Assembly: GCA_014058105.1 (NCBI GenBank)
Contig: JACGCM010002205.1
Span: forward strand, 3,286,001-3,350,000
Source: Kingdonia uniflora
Taxonomy: Eukaryota; Streptophyta; Magnoliopsida; Ranunculales; Circaeasteraceae
DNA length: 64,000 nt
Direction: 5' to 3'
This document shows, in pieces, positions 22,054 to 33,200 of the stretch. Position 1 is the stretch's first letter, and each line of letters starts with the position of its first letter. The position numbers and the translations under genes are program-made. The notes below the pieces were generated by a model, which was not told the DNA's origin, did not search any database, and saw nothing but the letters and a program-made list of their open reading frames with translations.

Positions 22054-22850
22054 TTAAATCCCACCATGATGGAGGTGGTGAAGAAGGAAGTTCTCAAACT
22101 TTTGGACTCGGGTATCATATACCCTATTTTGGATAGTAAGTAGGTCAGTCCCATTCAAGTTGTACCTAAGAAATCAAGGATTACTATAGTTGAGAATGAG
22201 AATAATGACCTAATCCCCACCCGTATGACCACCGGGTGGCGTGTATGTACCGACTACAGGAAATTAAACACGGTCACAAGGAAAGATCTTTTTCCTCTTC
22301 CTTTCATTGATCAAATGCTTAAACGCTTAACCAAAAAAAGTCATTACTGTTTTCTTGACGGTTATTCCGGATACAATCAGATCTCCATTGCCCCAAAAAA
22401 TCAGGAGAAGACAATTTTCACATGTCCCCACGGGACATATGCTTATCAACGTATGCCATTTGGGTTGTGCAATGCACCCGTTACATTCCAGTATTGTATG
22501 ATGAGCATATTTTCTGATATGGTTGATAAGTTTATTGAAATATTTATGGATGACTTCTCTGTGCATGGATCATCTTTGGACGAATGTTTACACCATTTAG
22601 AGCTCGTGCTAGAACGATGTACGCAAACCAATTTGGTGTTAAACTGGGAAAAGTGTCACTTCATGGTAACACAAGGGATAGTTCTTGGACATATTATCTC
22701 CAACAAAGGGATTGAAGTCGATAAGGCCAAGATCGACATTATTTCTTCTTTACCTCCACCTCGAACGGTTAAGGCCATTCAATCATTTTTGGGGCATGCT
22801 GGGTTTTATCGCCGGTTCATCAAAGATTTTAGTAAAATTTCCTAGCCCAT
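22054..22850 (+). pseudogene. Athila reverse transcriptase
   Basis: 'VVKKEVLKLLDSGIIYPI', a stop at about 22141 in place of Trp, 'TGWRVCTDYRKLNTVTRKD', 'PLPFIDQMLKRL', 'YCFLDGYSGYNQISIAP', 'MPFGLCNAPVTFQ' and the catalytic 'IFMDDFS' box near 22540. 'LGHIISNKGIEVDKAKID' and 'FLGHAGFYRRFIKDFS' mark the connection domain. 206 codons from 22225 are uninterrupted. Confidence 0.92.
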
Positions 22851-23455
22851 GTGAAATTTACTTGCTAAAGACATTAATTTCAACTTTGATGATGCATGTT
22901 CAGGAGCTTTTGAGAAGCTTAAAATTTTATTAACTTCAGCCCCTATCCTCCAACCTTCCAATTGGGAACTTCCCTTCGAGCTCATGTGTTACGCTTCAGA
23001 TTACGCTGTTGGAGCGGTTTTAGGGCAAATAGTAGATAATAAACCTCATGTTATTTACTATGCTAGTCGCACGCTTAATGATGTACAGTTAAATTACTCT
23101 ACCACAAAGAAGGAATTATTAGCCATTGTGTTTACCTTGGAGAAATTTTGATCATGCCTTATTGGATCCAAAATCATTTTTACACCGACCATGCGGCCTT
23201 ATAGTATTTACTATCTAAAAAAGACGTTAAGCCTCGGTTAATCAGATAGATTCTTTTGTTACAAGAATTTGATATCAAAATTCGAGATAAGAAAGGTGTT
23301 GATAATGTGGTTACGGATCATCAATCTCGAATTATCACTGAGGGTGTTGAAGATTTTTTCCCTATCTTAGAGACATTTCCTGATGAGCACCTTATGGCTG
23401 TCTCACAATTGCTTTGGTACGTCGATATTGTCAATTATCTTGCTACCTAACGATT
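22851..23455 (+). pseudogene. Athila RNase H
   Basis: 'FEKLKILLTSAPILQPSNWE', 'CYASDYAVGAVLGQ', 'IYYASRTLNDVQLNYSTTKK' and 'ELLAIVFTLEKF' of the RT-linked RNase H. Stops after 'EKF' (23149) and frameshifts at 23200-23260 precede 'LQEFDIKIRDKKG' and 'VVTDHQSR'. Confidence 0.88.
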
Positions 23456-23499
23456 ATCTGCCCATTGGTCAAAGTAAGATAAAACCAAATTCTTGCGCG

Positions 23500-24690
23500 A
23501 GGTTAAACGTTTTAGTTAAGATGATTCTTACCTTTATAAGTTTTGTTCCGACCAAGTGATTAGGAGATGCATCCCAAATGATGAGTTTCCTAGTGTACTC
23601 ACATTTTGCCATACCTTAGCTTGCGGAGGATATTTTGGAACCAAAAAAACTGTTGCAAAAGTATTTCAATCTGGTCTTTATTGGCCTACGCTTTTTCGTG
23701 ACGTACATATCTTTTGTTCTGAATGTGATAGGTGTCAGAGGACTGGGAATATTTCTCATCGAAACATGATGCCCTTGAACAACATCCTTATGTTGAACTA
23801 TTTGATGTTTAGGACATTGACTTTATAGGCCTATTTCTTTCTTCTCGCGGGTACCTTTACATTCTCATTTGCAGTTGATTATGTTTCTAAATGGATTAAG
23901 GCGGTGCCATGTCAAACGAATGACCATAAGCCCGTGGTAAAAATTTTGAAAAATAATTTTAATCGTTTTGGCACCCCTCGGGCAATTATTAGTGATGGTG
24001 ATAAACATTTTTGTAACCGTGCCTTTCAAAATCTTTAAAAAAATTACTCCATCACTCATAAAGTTGCCACACCTTATCATCCACAGATAAGTGGCCAAGT
24101 CGAAGTATCCAATCGGGAGATCAAAAGAATTTTAGAAAAAACTGTTCGAATCGATCGTAAAGATTGGTATGATTGTCTTGATGATGCCCTTTGGGCATAT
24201 CGAATAGCTTATAAAACCCCTATTGGTATGTCACCTTATAGACATGTCTTTGGGATGACTTGCCACTTACCTGTGGAATTAGAACGCTCTCTGGGCTGCA
24301 AAGGCCATCAACTTTGAAATGGATAAAGCCAGATCACATAGTAAACTTCAACTTTCTGAACTTGATGAACTTCGTCGTGAGGCTTATGAAAATATTAAAA
24401 TTTATAAGGAACGAACTAAAGCTTTTCATGATAAGTCGATTGCTCGCAAAACTTTTGAGCCTAATAAGAAAGTGTTACTCTACAATTCACGGCTATGTTT
24501 ATTTCCTGGGAAATTACATTCTCGTTGGTACGTCCCTTTTATAGTTAAAACTGTTTAACCTCATGGAGCCGTGGAGGTAGAGGATCCTAAAGACGGCAAC
24601 ACTTTTAAGGTCGATAGGCAACGTTTAAAATGGTATTTAGAATCTTGTACTTCCGATAAGGAGACAACTTTTCTAGTTGACCCATATTAT
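23500..24690 (+). pseudogene. Athila integrase
   Basis: Zinc-finger part 'CHTLACGGYFGTKKTVAKVF' and 'CSECDRCQRTG', core with 'AVDYVSKWIKAVPCQTND' and 'RFGTPRAIISDG', where the second catalytic Asp is visible, then '[17 protein letters not shown]' with the catalytic Glu. The C-terminal end includes 'LHSRWYVPFIVKTV' and 'GNTFKVDRQRLKWYLES'. Stops at 23827, 24037 and 24556 and a frameshift near 24300 break it. Confidence 0.9.
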
Positions 24691-24693
24691 TAG

Positions 24694-26028
24694 AATTAAT
24701 CACGTGTGCCCTTTACATGCCTTATTTATATATTTAAGTATGGGGGTACATTCGTCTGGCTGAAGACAGTAAACTTAACGCTTCTTGGGATGTAACCCTT
24801 GACACATTCCGGTGAGACATTTTAGTTTTCCTCTTCCATTTATTTTCTTGTTCTCCAACATTGAGGGAAATGTTTGATTTAAGTTTGGGGGTAAGAAACC
24901 ATTTCTTGATATGCTTTTTAAAGAAAAGTGAAATAATGACACTTATGCAATTTATGATATATTTTTAACCAATTTCTAAACACTTAAACTGATTTTACCT
25001 TGACATAAATATTATAGAAAAACCTAAATTTTGAAATTGTACCAACTATCCACTAGAATATTTTGGAATATCTTAAGCTAGATGTACTATCTTTTTATTA
25101 GCGACTAATTCAAGTTAATTTGGCATATTTTGAAAACGTGTACTTCACTGTAGTTCTGCAATTAATATCTTCGGTAGATTTTTGCTCTGTATAGGGAAAT
25201 TTAGCATTTATGTTAGGATTAGTTTGCTACAAGGGAGACAACTGCCTAAGAATAAGTTTATTCTTAAGAAGAAAAAATATAATAAGCCAAAAGTACTCTA
25301 AAATCTTTCACGCTGCAAGGCTACTCGCATGATTAAGAACTAAAAGATAAAAAATTATTACCAATCTCGAGTTTGACCATGAACTATGTGAAAGGGACAT
25401 AAAAAAATATTACTTGTGAGAATCCCGAGTCTAGGCCATGATGGGGCACCACACCCTGGAAATCTTAGCCAACTGGCAGGGATTATCGACCGAGAACTAC
25501 TTGTTATGGAGGCTTCAGTAAGAAACAAAGTACTCAAAAAGAAAAGACTTGAAATATATATATATATATATATATATTTATTTATTTAGGCGATAAAACT
25601 AGATTACCAAAAACTGAGTAAATTATTCTAGACAACGTATTAGGCGATAAAACTATTTTCATTGTACTTGAATCTCTTTATAATCTTGAGGTAGTACCTC
25701 TAGTTTCGGATAAGCTTAAAATATTTTTTGGTATACTTAGGAAAATAATAAGTTTAAAATTTTTTTTCATTGGTATATTTTTGTCACAACTAAGTAAGGA
25801 TAAGTTCACTGGAAATGAGTCATATGTATTCTAGAATTGTTTTAAATGTCATTATTGACTTTTGTGGGTATAGTCACTGCAAACCCTTACGAGACAATAC
25901 TCGCCCACCAGGCTAAACTAGGGGGTCTAACGCATAGTTGCATACGCTAAATGCAACCGCGTGACATATGAAAATGGTTTTTGTTTACTTTAGCTCGAGG
26001 ATTAGCAAAATATAAGTTTGGGGGTATT
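24694..26028 (+). other. Athila 3' non-coding region with three PPT-like motifs
   Basis: No gene. PPT-like 'taagtatgggggta' (24734-24747), 'taagtttgggggta' (24880-24893) and the functional-position copy at 26013-26026 are spaced through it. A dinucleotide (TA)n run covers 25554-25577. Athila elements typically carry long 3' regions of this kind, sometimes with an env-like ORF; none is readable here. Confidence 0.75.
26013..26028 (+). promoter_or_regulatory. Athila polypurine tract
   Basis: 'taagtttgggggtatt' directly before the 3' LTR start TGATAGACAC at 26029; primes plus-strand DNA synthesis. Confidence 0.8.
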
Positions 26029-26845
26029 TGATAGACACATAATATTTACGTGTACGACTCCTAAATTTATATCTACCTAGTCATTTATTAAATAAATGTG
26101 ACACTAATAGTATTTTTGTTTGTATTTACAGAAATCGGTCACATGGTAAACAAGTTATACATTTTTTTCAACAAAAAATAAGGTTGATGTACTCCAACAA
26201 TGATTTTCATGTGAAGTTGTCAACTAAAGGTCCATGGACATGGAAGCCTATTGAAGAGAATTAAATATAAATATTATTCTCATGAGTTGTAATATCTATG
26301 CATGATTTTAGACATTGTTTAGGGGATTTTATATTTATGGTGATATTTTGTAACCCTTCCTATACTCTATAAATAGGAGGGGAATCCCACCCATGAGAGA
26401 TCATCTTGGAAAGTATAATATAAAAGTTTTAAACAATAAAGACTATTCTTTCTCTCTTGTTCTTGTCTTTTACTTTTATGGTAGTAATAGTAATATGTCA
26501 ATGATCAAAGGGATGAGTAGCTAATCTTCTTAGCTAAGGCTAGATGAAGCTCCACCTAATATAGCCTTAGTATAGATTATGTAGCTTAGTTAGAGTAATT
26601 ACCTTCTCTTTATCCCGAAATTTTACATATTCGTATTCCTTCGTCCTATGCTTGACCATAGCTAGGATTAGGAGGAGTAATGAATCTAAGTAACCATCTT
26701 GTTTAACCATAACAAGATAGGTTAGGAACATGGAGATGAGAACATAATCCATACTTATCAACCGAACCATGGTTGAGTAAGTTTGTTTATGGGTAGTTCC
26801 CAATCACTAAATCTCTTTTATCTTTTGACGTATTGCATATGCCCG
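26029..26845 (+). repeat. Athila 3' LTR, truncated
   Basis: Collinear with 17610-18431, TATAAATA at 26368-26375. It ends at 'gcatatgcccg' where the 5' LTR continues with 'accaagg'. It is fused here to Tat-2 LTR sequence missing about 18 bases compared with 1-343, so a deletion removed the LTR end, the target duplication and a little flank. Confidence 0.85.
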
Positions 26846-26916
26846 TATTTTGGTTGAGTGGTCATATTCTGGTCGAGGATGAAGTATGAGTTAGAGATAT
26901 GGAATAAACCACTACA
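26846..26916 (-). repeat. Tat-2 LTR, right piece
   Basis: Matches 272-343. Read on the minus strand it begins TGTAGTGG right after a PPT, so it is the start of a 3' LTR of a minus-oriented element. Confidence 0.8.
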
Positions 26917-26934
26917 ACCGCCCCCTCTCAGCCA
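26917..26934 (-). promoter_or_regulatory. Tat-2 polypurine tract
   Basis: Minus strand 'ggctgagagggggcggt' abuts the LTR start. The core GAGGGGGCG recurs in the PPTs of Tat-4 (48641-48652) and, with one change, Tat-5 (52482-52497). Confidence 0.8.
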
Positions 26935-27149
26935 ATAGTACGACATACCTTTTTGAAGTAAGTAGTGTTGGTTGAGAAGCATCATTTAAGACTGTAATTA
27001 ATACCTAGGAATTATTTCTAATATAACTTTATGAATACCTGTTTGTGGCTTTTGGGTTTTCTAAAACTAATGGTTCTAGTTAATTCTGTTGCATGGGGAA
27101 TCTTTCGGACATTAGGAATTTGAAGAGTCGGCTTTAATGCTGATCATAG

Positions 27150-27158
27150 TATATAAAG
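27150..27158 (+). promoter_or_regulatory. TATA-like box for the Tat-2 antisense ORF
   Basis: TATATAAAG 97 bp before the ATG at 27255; same word and context as the inverted Tat-1 copy at 17240-17248. Confidence 0.5.
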
Positions 27159-27254
27159 AACAATATGAGTGATGTTGATGAACCAAGTATTCTTCCCTGA
27201 ACTATTTCTTTTGTGTTTTGTTTCTGTACTTAAAATTTTCTGACGGTTGAAAGT

Positions 27255-27815
27255 ATGGTAACTTCAAGACAACAGTCTCGAGAATCCAAGATTTAAAGGA
27301 AGATGGAAGAATTGCGTATCAGATATTTTGGTTACAAGCCTTGGCATCTGCCGATGCCAATTCTGGTGTCCCCTACATACCACCATATATCATATGAGGA
27401 GGTGTTGGAGGCGAATGATGATTATTACCAAATGGTGTGTTTCTATTATCTGTTGACATCAGAGGAGGAGCGCTGAAATTGCCTACGGCTGCTGGTGAAG
27501 GAGGCCGTTACAATTGAAAATGAAACGGCAGACATTCGGCCAAGGGAGTCTTGTCGGTATCCTGCGAGTAAGTGGGTCTTATCTAAGAAATATGATTCTT
27601 CGTCTATCTCTAGTATGCGGAGCGGTGGAGGTTATGGTGGAAGAGCTGGTGATGGCAGAGGTTTTCTTCCATGGACCATATATATTGGCCATGCAGGAGA
27701 TCCTTCTGCTGGTATCGTATTTAGAGATATTGAAAGAGGAGATGTGAGAAATGTTTATTTTGTATATTTTCTTTTATACCTTGTGTCATTTGACGCAATT
27801 GCCTCAAATTTTTAG
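27255..27815 (+). pseudogene. Tat-2 first antisense ORF ('MVTSRQQ' protein)
   Basis: 'MVTSRQQSRESKI', stop, 'RKMEELRIRYFGYKPWHLPM', 'HHISYEEVLEANDDYYQMV', then after another stop 'LLVKEAVTIENETADI' and a Gly/Arg-rich tail. The first 75 residues match the Tat-1 ORF at 17140 closely. Two in-frame stops (about 27294 and 27475). The region beyond 27490 has no counterpart in Tat-1, because that copy ends in the local duplication. Confidence 0.65.
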
Positions 27816-27899
27816 ATGGGAAGAATAATTTTCCCTCTTATAATATGAAAGTTATTTAGTGAAAGAAACTCAACCTAAGCGCAAAAATTCCTCAGGCAC

Positions 27900-28405
27900 G
27901 TACTACAGTACCAAATTCCTCAAGTCTATTCTTAGTAGCATGAATGTGTACTGGATTACTTACTTTATGCTTCCCAAGTCGTTTATAGTAAAAGTGCTTA
28001 GTGGCATTAATATGAGGCTTTTTTTGGTATGAACTGGGAAAATTATTGCGTTCCTTCTAGATAGGGTGGCATTGACCTTAGGGAGATAAATGTGATGAAC
28101 TTTGCCTCTATAATGAGACACACTTGGACTATTGTCTGTCGTAAGGAGACATTATGGGTGGATTAGGTAAAAAGAAATCTGATAAGAAATAAAAATTTTG
28201 GTCTATAAACATTCCTAATGACTGCTTTTGGGCTTGGATATATATTTTGAAGAGTAAACAAAAAGCCAAACTCTTAGTTACTCGTAATATTATTAGTAAT
28301 GGAAAGGGTACCCAAGTTTTGGTTGCATCCTTGGCATCCCCTTCGTGTCCTGAAAGATAGGTTTTTTTAACATATCTTATTTGACTTTAATATCTCTTTA
28401 AATGC
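27900..28405 (+). pseudogene. L1-like LINE fragment, end of reverse transcriptase ORF
   Basis: Reading through stops and one frameshift gives 'SILSSMNVYWITYFMLPKSF', 'NFASIMRHTWTIVCRKETLW', 'FWSINIPNDCFWAWIYILKS' and 'SNGKGTQ' followed by 'VWLHPWHPLRVL'. This is the order of plant L1-like LINE proteins after the polymerase core (YW..IF.LP, slW..w, FW.i.p...SW.W..IL, iGnG..t.lW.D.WhplgpL). No poly-A tail or target duplication was identified. Tat-3 begins only about 30 bp further on, so the fragment may continue beyond that insertion. Confidence 0.75.
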
Positions 28406-28433
28406 TAGTGTAGACATGATTATGATAGGAAAC

Positions 28434-28912
28434 TGTAAGGACATACTCCCAGCCTCAAACTCATGTGCTAAGATCGACCTTTAAAGCAGTGACTCGACCT
28501 AAAAATCACAAAACAATATGCTACAGTGATGGCTCATTAAAGGAGCCGTTACAAGAAAGATCAATCATTCATACCATTATGCAACCATTACCAAAATACC
28601 TCAGAACTATTATTATAACGTATTTCATTAAGATAACATTGGGGTCATTAAAACAGTTACACGAGGAGACCTATAAAGAGGAAAGATGGAAAACATATTA
28701 GAGATATAATTTTCTATCCAGAAGTTCTAAACAATACTCGCTGTAATAAGTAGTCACTCAATCAATAACATCATGAGAGGTCATAGTTTTTACCTATTCA
28801 ATGGTTTTAACACTAGATCTTGTTTTCATTTGTGGTTACTTGTTTATCATCTTGTATTATGCTCATCTTGGTGTGAAAAATTAAGTTCGAGCTCCGAATT
28901 TAGGTTCTTACA
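28434..28912 (+). repeat. Tat-3 5' LTR
   Basis: 479 bp from TGTAAGGACA to ...TTACA. TATAAAG at 28672-28678. The left boundary was chosen because 'TGTAAGGACATACTCCC' resembles the start of the Tat-4 LTR ('TGTAGGGACTTATCCC'). The end resembles the Tat-4 LTR end ('cttggtgt ... cctaca'). Only one copy is visible, so the limits are less certain than for Tat-4. Confidence 0.7.
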
Positions 28913-28914
28913 TT

Positions 28915-28930
28915 TGACGCCGTTTGCGAG
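28915..28930 (+). promoter_or_regulatory. Tat-3 primer-binding site (probable)
   Basis: 'tgacgccgtttgcgag', two bases after the LTR, resembles the TGGCGCCGTTGCC primer site known from Athila/Tat elements, with mutations. Confidence 0.6.
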
Positions 28931-28989
28931 AATCGATAGAGTTAACCATAATTCTCAATTTCAATAGATACCGATCAAATTTGTGAGAG

Positions 28990-30100
28990 TATGCCAAATC
29001 CTAATCAAACAAACCTGGTTTTGGAAATGGAGGGTATGGTAGCAAATAAACTAACAGAGTACACTATACTCAACTTTAAAATAGAAAGAAGAATAGTGTC
29101 AGAGCAATAATTGACAGAAGTGCAAAATGCTCTAAAGGTGCTACAAGGGGTAACAAGCAACAACTCAGAAAAATAAAGATATACAGCTGGCTACATTGAG
29201 AATTTTAGCTCGTGACACATTAGGACCTCGTAGAGGTGTCAAGCAAGGAGTTGATATTCAACCTGACCAAGCCCCGCAGGGACCCAAGATTTTACTGGAA
29301 CCTATCGTTCAACAAGAGGTCGATAAAGATCCAGTTGAGCCTAGAAAGGTGGAGGATGAACCAAGGGTAAGAACTCGAATCCCCATATGGGAAAGGCCCA
29401 GTGAGGGATGTGGAGATCACAACTATAGGGAGAAGCGCCTTCAGCGCCAAACAGTCACAACTCGACAGTTCGTCATTACTTAGGAGTATATTAGCTCATC
29501 AATGAACTCTGAGAGGTCCAAACACGTGTGAGTAACAACATCATTAACTTACTACAAAAAGTTTGGTTGTACAAGAATTGTAGGACATCAATGTGCCATA
29601 AAGCTTTCATACACCAAAAAAATGAAAATATAAAGGGACGGATCCCGTCGAGCACGTGTAGGAATTCCATGACTCTTTGGGGCTGCATTCAACATCAAAC
29701 CACATTTTATGGAGGCTATTTCCTACCAATCTCCAAGGCAGTTTCATTCCTTGAAAGAAGGGTTAATTCACTCCTTTGATCAATTATAAAAACTCATCGT
29801 TAGGAATTCTTCACACATCCGAGATAAGGATAAGAATCTTTACACCCCTATAAGTCTCAAACAAATGTTAAGGGAGAAACTCGAGACATTTTATAAGAAA
29901 TTCTTGGACCTGGCCAGAAGAGTGGATTGTATCGACCAAAAAATCACAATGCCAGCCTTTACAAATGCTCTACTCATTGATAGCAGACAAAAAGAACACC
30001 TCAATTTGAATAAGCGAGCAACCCTAGAAGAAATGGTCGAGAAGGTAAACAATTACATCGACATGAAGAGAATGATGTCTGAAAGGAAAAAGCCCACATA
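28990..30100 (+). pseudogene. Tat-3 gag
   Basis: Starts near 'MPNPNQ' (28990) with 'EMEGMVANKLTEYT', then a degraded middle. The recognisable capsid end is at 29830-30100: 'LYTPISLKQMLREKLETFYK', 'FLDLARRVDCIDQKI', 'FTNALLIDSRQKEHL' and 'LEEMVEKVNNYIDMKRMM', collinear with Tat-4 36450-36690. Many stops and frameshifts. Confidence 0.75.
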
Positions 30101-30141
30101 ATCCATTCTCACAACCAAAGGGCAAAACACAGATCGAGAAT

Positions 30142-31190
30142 TTGAACGCACTACATATACTGGGGGTGATTGAAGCGAGTAAGTCAGAAGGGGACCGTCC
30201 TCAAAAAGGAAACAATCTTTCAAAGCCTTTTATCTTGAAATTGACTGCCAAGTTAGCCGACATCTATCCTACACTTCAGAAGGATAAGTTCTTTAGAAAT
30301 ATACAACCCTTCAAGCCAATTGATGGAAAGCTGCACTATAAACATCATAAAGTTAGATATCACAATACAGAACGATGTTACATTATACAAAGACTTATGA
30401 TGTATATACTAAAAGATGGAAGAATACACAAATACATTGTTGACGTAGAAAGTTACAAGAACGGGAGCTACAAGAAACTAATGAAGTTATCCAAATCGAA
30501 GAAGGGACTGAAAATAAACATCTTTATCATCTTCACCTCAGTCACTTCATCGAGACACACAAGATTAACAAGTTAGTAAGGTTTAAAGGATGCTGACTCA
30601 TTCAATGTCACGTCCTAATGACAGCTGAAAAGGAAGCTTGTTTACTTCTAGAGTCTATCAACTGAAGAACTCGTATCTCCTTCGAAGATTGTGATATTAG
30701 TCACATAAAGTTCCCTCACCATGACGCACATGTTTTCATGCTAAAAATGAAAATCTTCGTGATGCACATAATGATGGTGGATACCAGAAGCACCATTGAA
30801 GTACGTTTTCAAAGCACCATCGAACAGATAGGTCTAACAGATCATGTTGAGACATGTGATAAGGATTTCAGCAGCTTCAATGGATCTAAATAGGTACAAG
30901 TTGGAAAAATGGTGCTTCCTATCACAATAGGATTGGCGACAATCGGTTTGATATTTAATTACGATTTGATTGGAATCAGTGGATCTAAATAGGTACAAGT
31001 AGGAAAAATCAAGGTATTTTGGGATAATGGGACGATGCTGGGTACACAATATGAAAGTTATTCTTTCTATTTATCATTTACATTACGATTTGATTGGAAT
31101 GGTAGGATCTGCAAAGTTAACCTAGAAACTTACCCGAGCATGTGAAAATCCTGCAACTATTGTGACAGACACTTCTAAGGAATTTAAAGC
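30142..31190 (+). pseudogene. Tat-3 gag C-terminus and protease
   Basis: 'LADIYPTLQKDKFF', then a degenerate zinc-binding segment ('KHHKVRYHNTERC') and 'LKDGRIHKYIVDVESYKNGS'. Downstream 'FEDCDISHIKFPHHDAHVF' and 'MMVDTRST' represent the protease, where the catalytic DTG has become DTR. A local duplication of about 35 bp ('ggatctaaataggtacaag', near 30884 and 30985, 101 bp apart) sits inside the protease. Confidence 0.75.
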
Positions 31191-31379
31191 TTAGCAATTA
31201 CAAAAAGCTAGACCTACAAAGGATCGACCATCAACAACTAAAATTATGGAATACATCGAGATCGGTATAACTGGTCGGGGTACATTTGTAGGAACCCGTT
31301 TACCTTTGTAGGATCAAAACATGCTTATCAAATTCTTGAAGGGAAATAAAGATGTGTTCGTTTGGACATTTTAAGAAAT

Positions 31380-32160
31380 TTTAGGTGTCGATCCTGCTTT
31401 AGCTTGTCATAGACTATGTTTAAAAGATTAGGTTGTGGTGGTTAAACAAAAGCAGAAGAAGTTAACACCTAGACTTTGAAATGAAGTGAACAAAGAAATC
31501 AATAAACTTATCAAAGTTGGATTTATCAGGAAAGCAGATTACCCCGATTGAATTTCGAACATCGCAGCAATTCTAAAGAAAAATGACAAGATCAGAGTTT
31601 GCGTGGATTTCATCGACCTGAATAAACATAATCCAAAAGATAATTTTCCCTACCTAATAATTAATCATTTGTTGGATTCAACTGCTGGGTACGAACATCT
31701 ATCCATGATAGATGCCACATTGGTTTACAATCAGATTCCACTCGTCCCTGATGATAAAGAGAAAACAACATGCATCATAGATCAATGATTATACTGTTAC
31801 AAAGTCATGACTTTGAACTTAAGAGTGCAGGAGCAATTTATCAAAGATTGATGACCCAAATGTTCAAAGACCACCTTGGGAAAATAATGGAAGTTTACAT
31901 TGATGACATGCTTTGTAAACGCCTCAAGAAATGATATCACCTTACAGATATTCACACAGTTTTCAAAATCCTTCGGTCTTACAAAATATAACCCTGATAA
32001 ATGCCAATTCGAGGTCCAATCAAGGAATTTCTTAGGACACTTGATCAACAAAAAGGGAATCGAAGCTGACCCTGACCGCATTCGAGCCCTCTTATCAATA
32101 CCATAACCAAAGACCAAAAAAATACGTCCAAAAGTTGGTTGAAAAGATTGCAATGATCAA
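31380..32160 (+). pseudogene. Tat-3 reverse transcriptase
   Basis: 'EINKLIKVGFIRKADYPD', 'RVCVDFIDLNKHNPKDNFP', 'YEHLSMIDATLVYNQIPL', then after a frameshift 'GAIYQRLMTQMFKDHLGKIM' and 'VYIDDMLC' (about 31890), so the YIDDM aspartates are intact. 'LGHLINKKGIEADPDRIRAL' follows. Several stops and frameshifts. Confidence 0.88.
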
Positions 32161-33200
32161 TAGATTTATGTCAAAATCATCAGATTGGAGTAAATGGCAA
32201 TTTAACCTACTAAGGGATACGTAGCGAAAAGAATAAGAAGGATCCTGAGATTGAATAGAGTAACGAGTATAAAACATCATTCTAAGAGTACAATAAATAT
32301 TTAGGAAAACCTCCTATTATGAGTACACTCGAGTATACCTTGCTGTTACAGAGAACTCACCGAGTTCGGTACTTATTCAACTTGATGGAAAAATAGAAAA
32401 GTCCGCGTATTTCATTTGTAAAAAATTTCTTCCAGTAGAGTCACAGTGCACTAAAATTAAAAAGCTACTCCTTATCCTCGTTTACAACTCGTAAAAGCTA
32501 TAATAATATTTTCAAACTCATTCAATTTGGGCAATAACGAATTACCCCTTTGAGGAGGTCTTATCAAAGAAAGTAAAATCCAGACGGGTGCAAGAATGGT
32601 CTGTTAGCTTGAATAGGCACGATATACTTTTTGAATAAAGGAGTTTCAAAATGGGGCAGACGGTAACTGATTTTAGAACATATTTCCCAGTAGAAGACCC
32701 AGATTGGGAATAACATGATCCTAAAATTGTTGAAGAACAGTTAGTGAAAATGGTAGACTGGATATAAAAATAAGGGTGACGCCTTTTGACCGATGGGTCT
32801 GCTGGGCCAATGGGATCAGGACTTGGGATCATTCTTATCACACCCTCAAGCTATAGGATCAAAAAATCTATCCAATTTAATTTTGAGACAAGGAATAATA
32901 AAATAGAATATGATCAAGGCATTAATCCACAGTTTGGACATGGTATTAGAACTCAGGGTTTCCAAACTTTTTGTTTACACGGACTTTATGTTGATTGTAA
33001 GTCATTACACATAATAATATCAGAAAAATGGAAAGATGGAGGACTACGCTACCCTAGTGGCTGACAGAATAAACAAATTTTAATGGGCCACAATTGAGTA
33101 TTTGCTTCGTGGAGAAAGCAGGAACGTCGACTCCCTCGCTAATCTAGCAAAAATTCTCAGAACAGAGGCTTGATATTTAACAATTGAAGTCATATCTAGT
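32161..33200 (+). pseudogene. Tat-3 RNase H and archaeal-type RNase H
   Basis: First RNase H: 'FMSKSSDWSKWQFNLLRD', 'SSVLIQLDGKIEKSAYFICK' and 'RVQEWSVSLNRHDI'. Second RNase H from about 32780: 'LTDGSAGPMGSGLGIILIT', 'LRGESRNVDSLANLAKILRT' near 33105-33165. Stops are frequent and frames change several times. Confidence 0.8.

Larger units (their letters stand above)
17610..26845 (+). mobile_element. Athila-lineage Ty3/gypsy retrotransposon inserted in a Tat-2 LTR
   Basis: Two similar LTR copies start at 17610 and 26029 with TGATAGACAC. Between them are an Athila-type gag, a protease with 'LLDLGASVNVLP', RT, RNase H and integrase in Ty3/gypsy order, then a long 3' non-coding region ending in the Athila-style PPT 'aagtttgggggta'. 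The 3' LTR is cut short at 26845 relative to the 5' LTR, so the right target duplication is lost. Flanking sequence is one Tat-2 LTR interrupted at the position equivalent to 260. Coding regions contain about one to three stops per domain. Confidence 0.9.
26917..28433 (-). mobile_element. Tat-2: 3' internal remnant of a minus-oriented Tat element
   Basis: Begins with a minus-strand PPT. It carries an antisense (here plus-strand) ORF whose leader and protein match the inverted Tat-1 copy at 16880-17460, so Tat-1 and Tat-2 are one family facing each other. A LINE fragment (27900-28405) lies at its right edge, and Tat-3 is inserted at 28434. The pol of Tat-2 is not in the window and may continue right of the nest. 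Confidence 0.7.

Noticed and set aside
24260..24544. 94-codon plus-strand ORF
   Set aside because: Out-of-frame reading of the Athila integrase C-terminus, which is readable in the frame at 24319-24558.
25554..25577. (TA)n microsatellite
   Set aside because: Ordinary short repeat; recorded within the Athila 3' region but no separate significance.
24700..26028. Env-like ORF expected in some Athila elements
   Set aside because: No open frame with a signal peptide or transmembrane segment is readable in this region.
31797..32153. 118-codon minus-strand ORF
   Set aside because: Shadow of the Tat-3 RT on the plus strand, which has clear YIDDM and downstream motifs.
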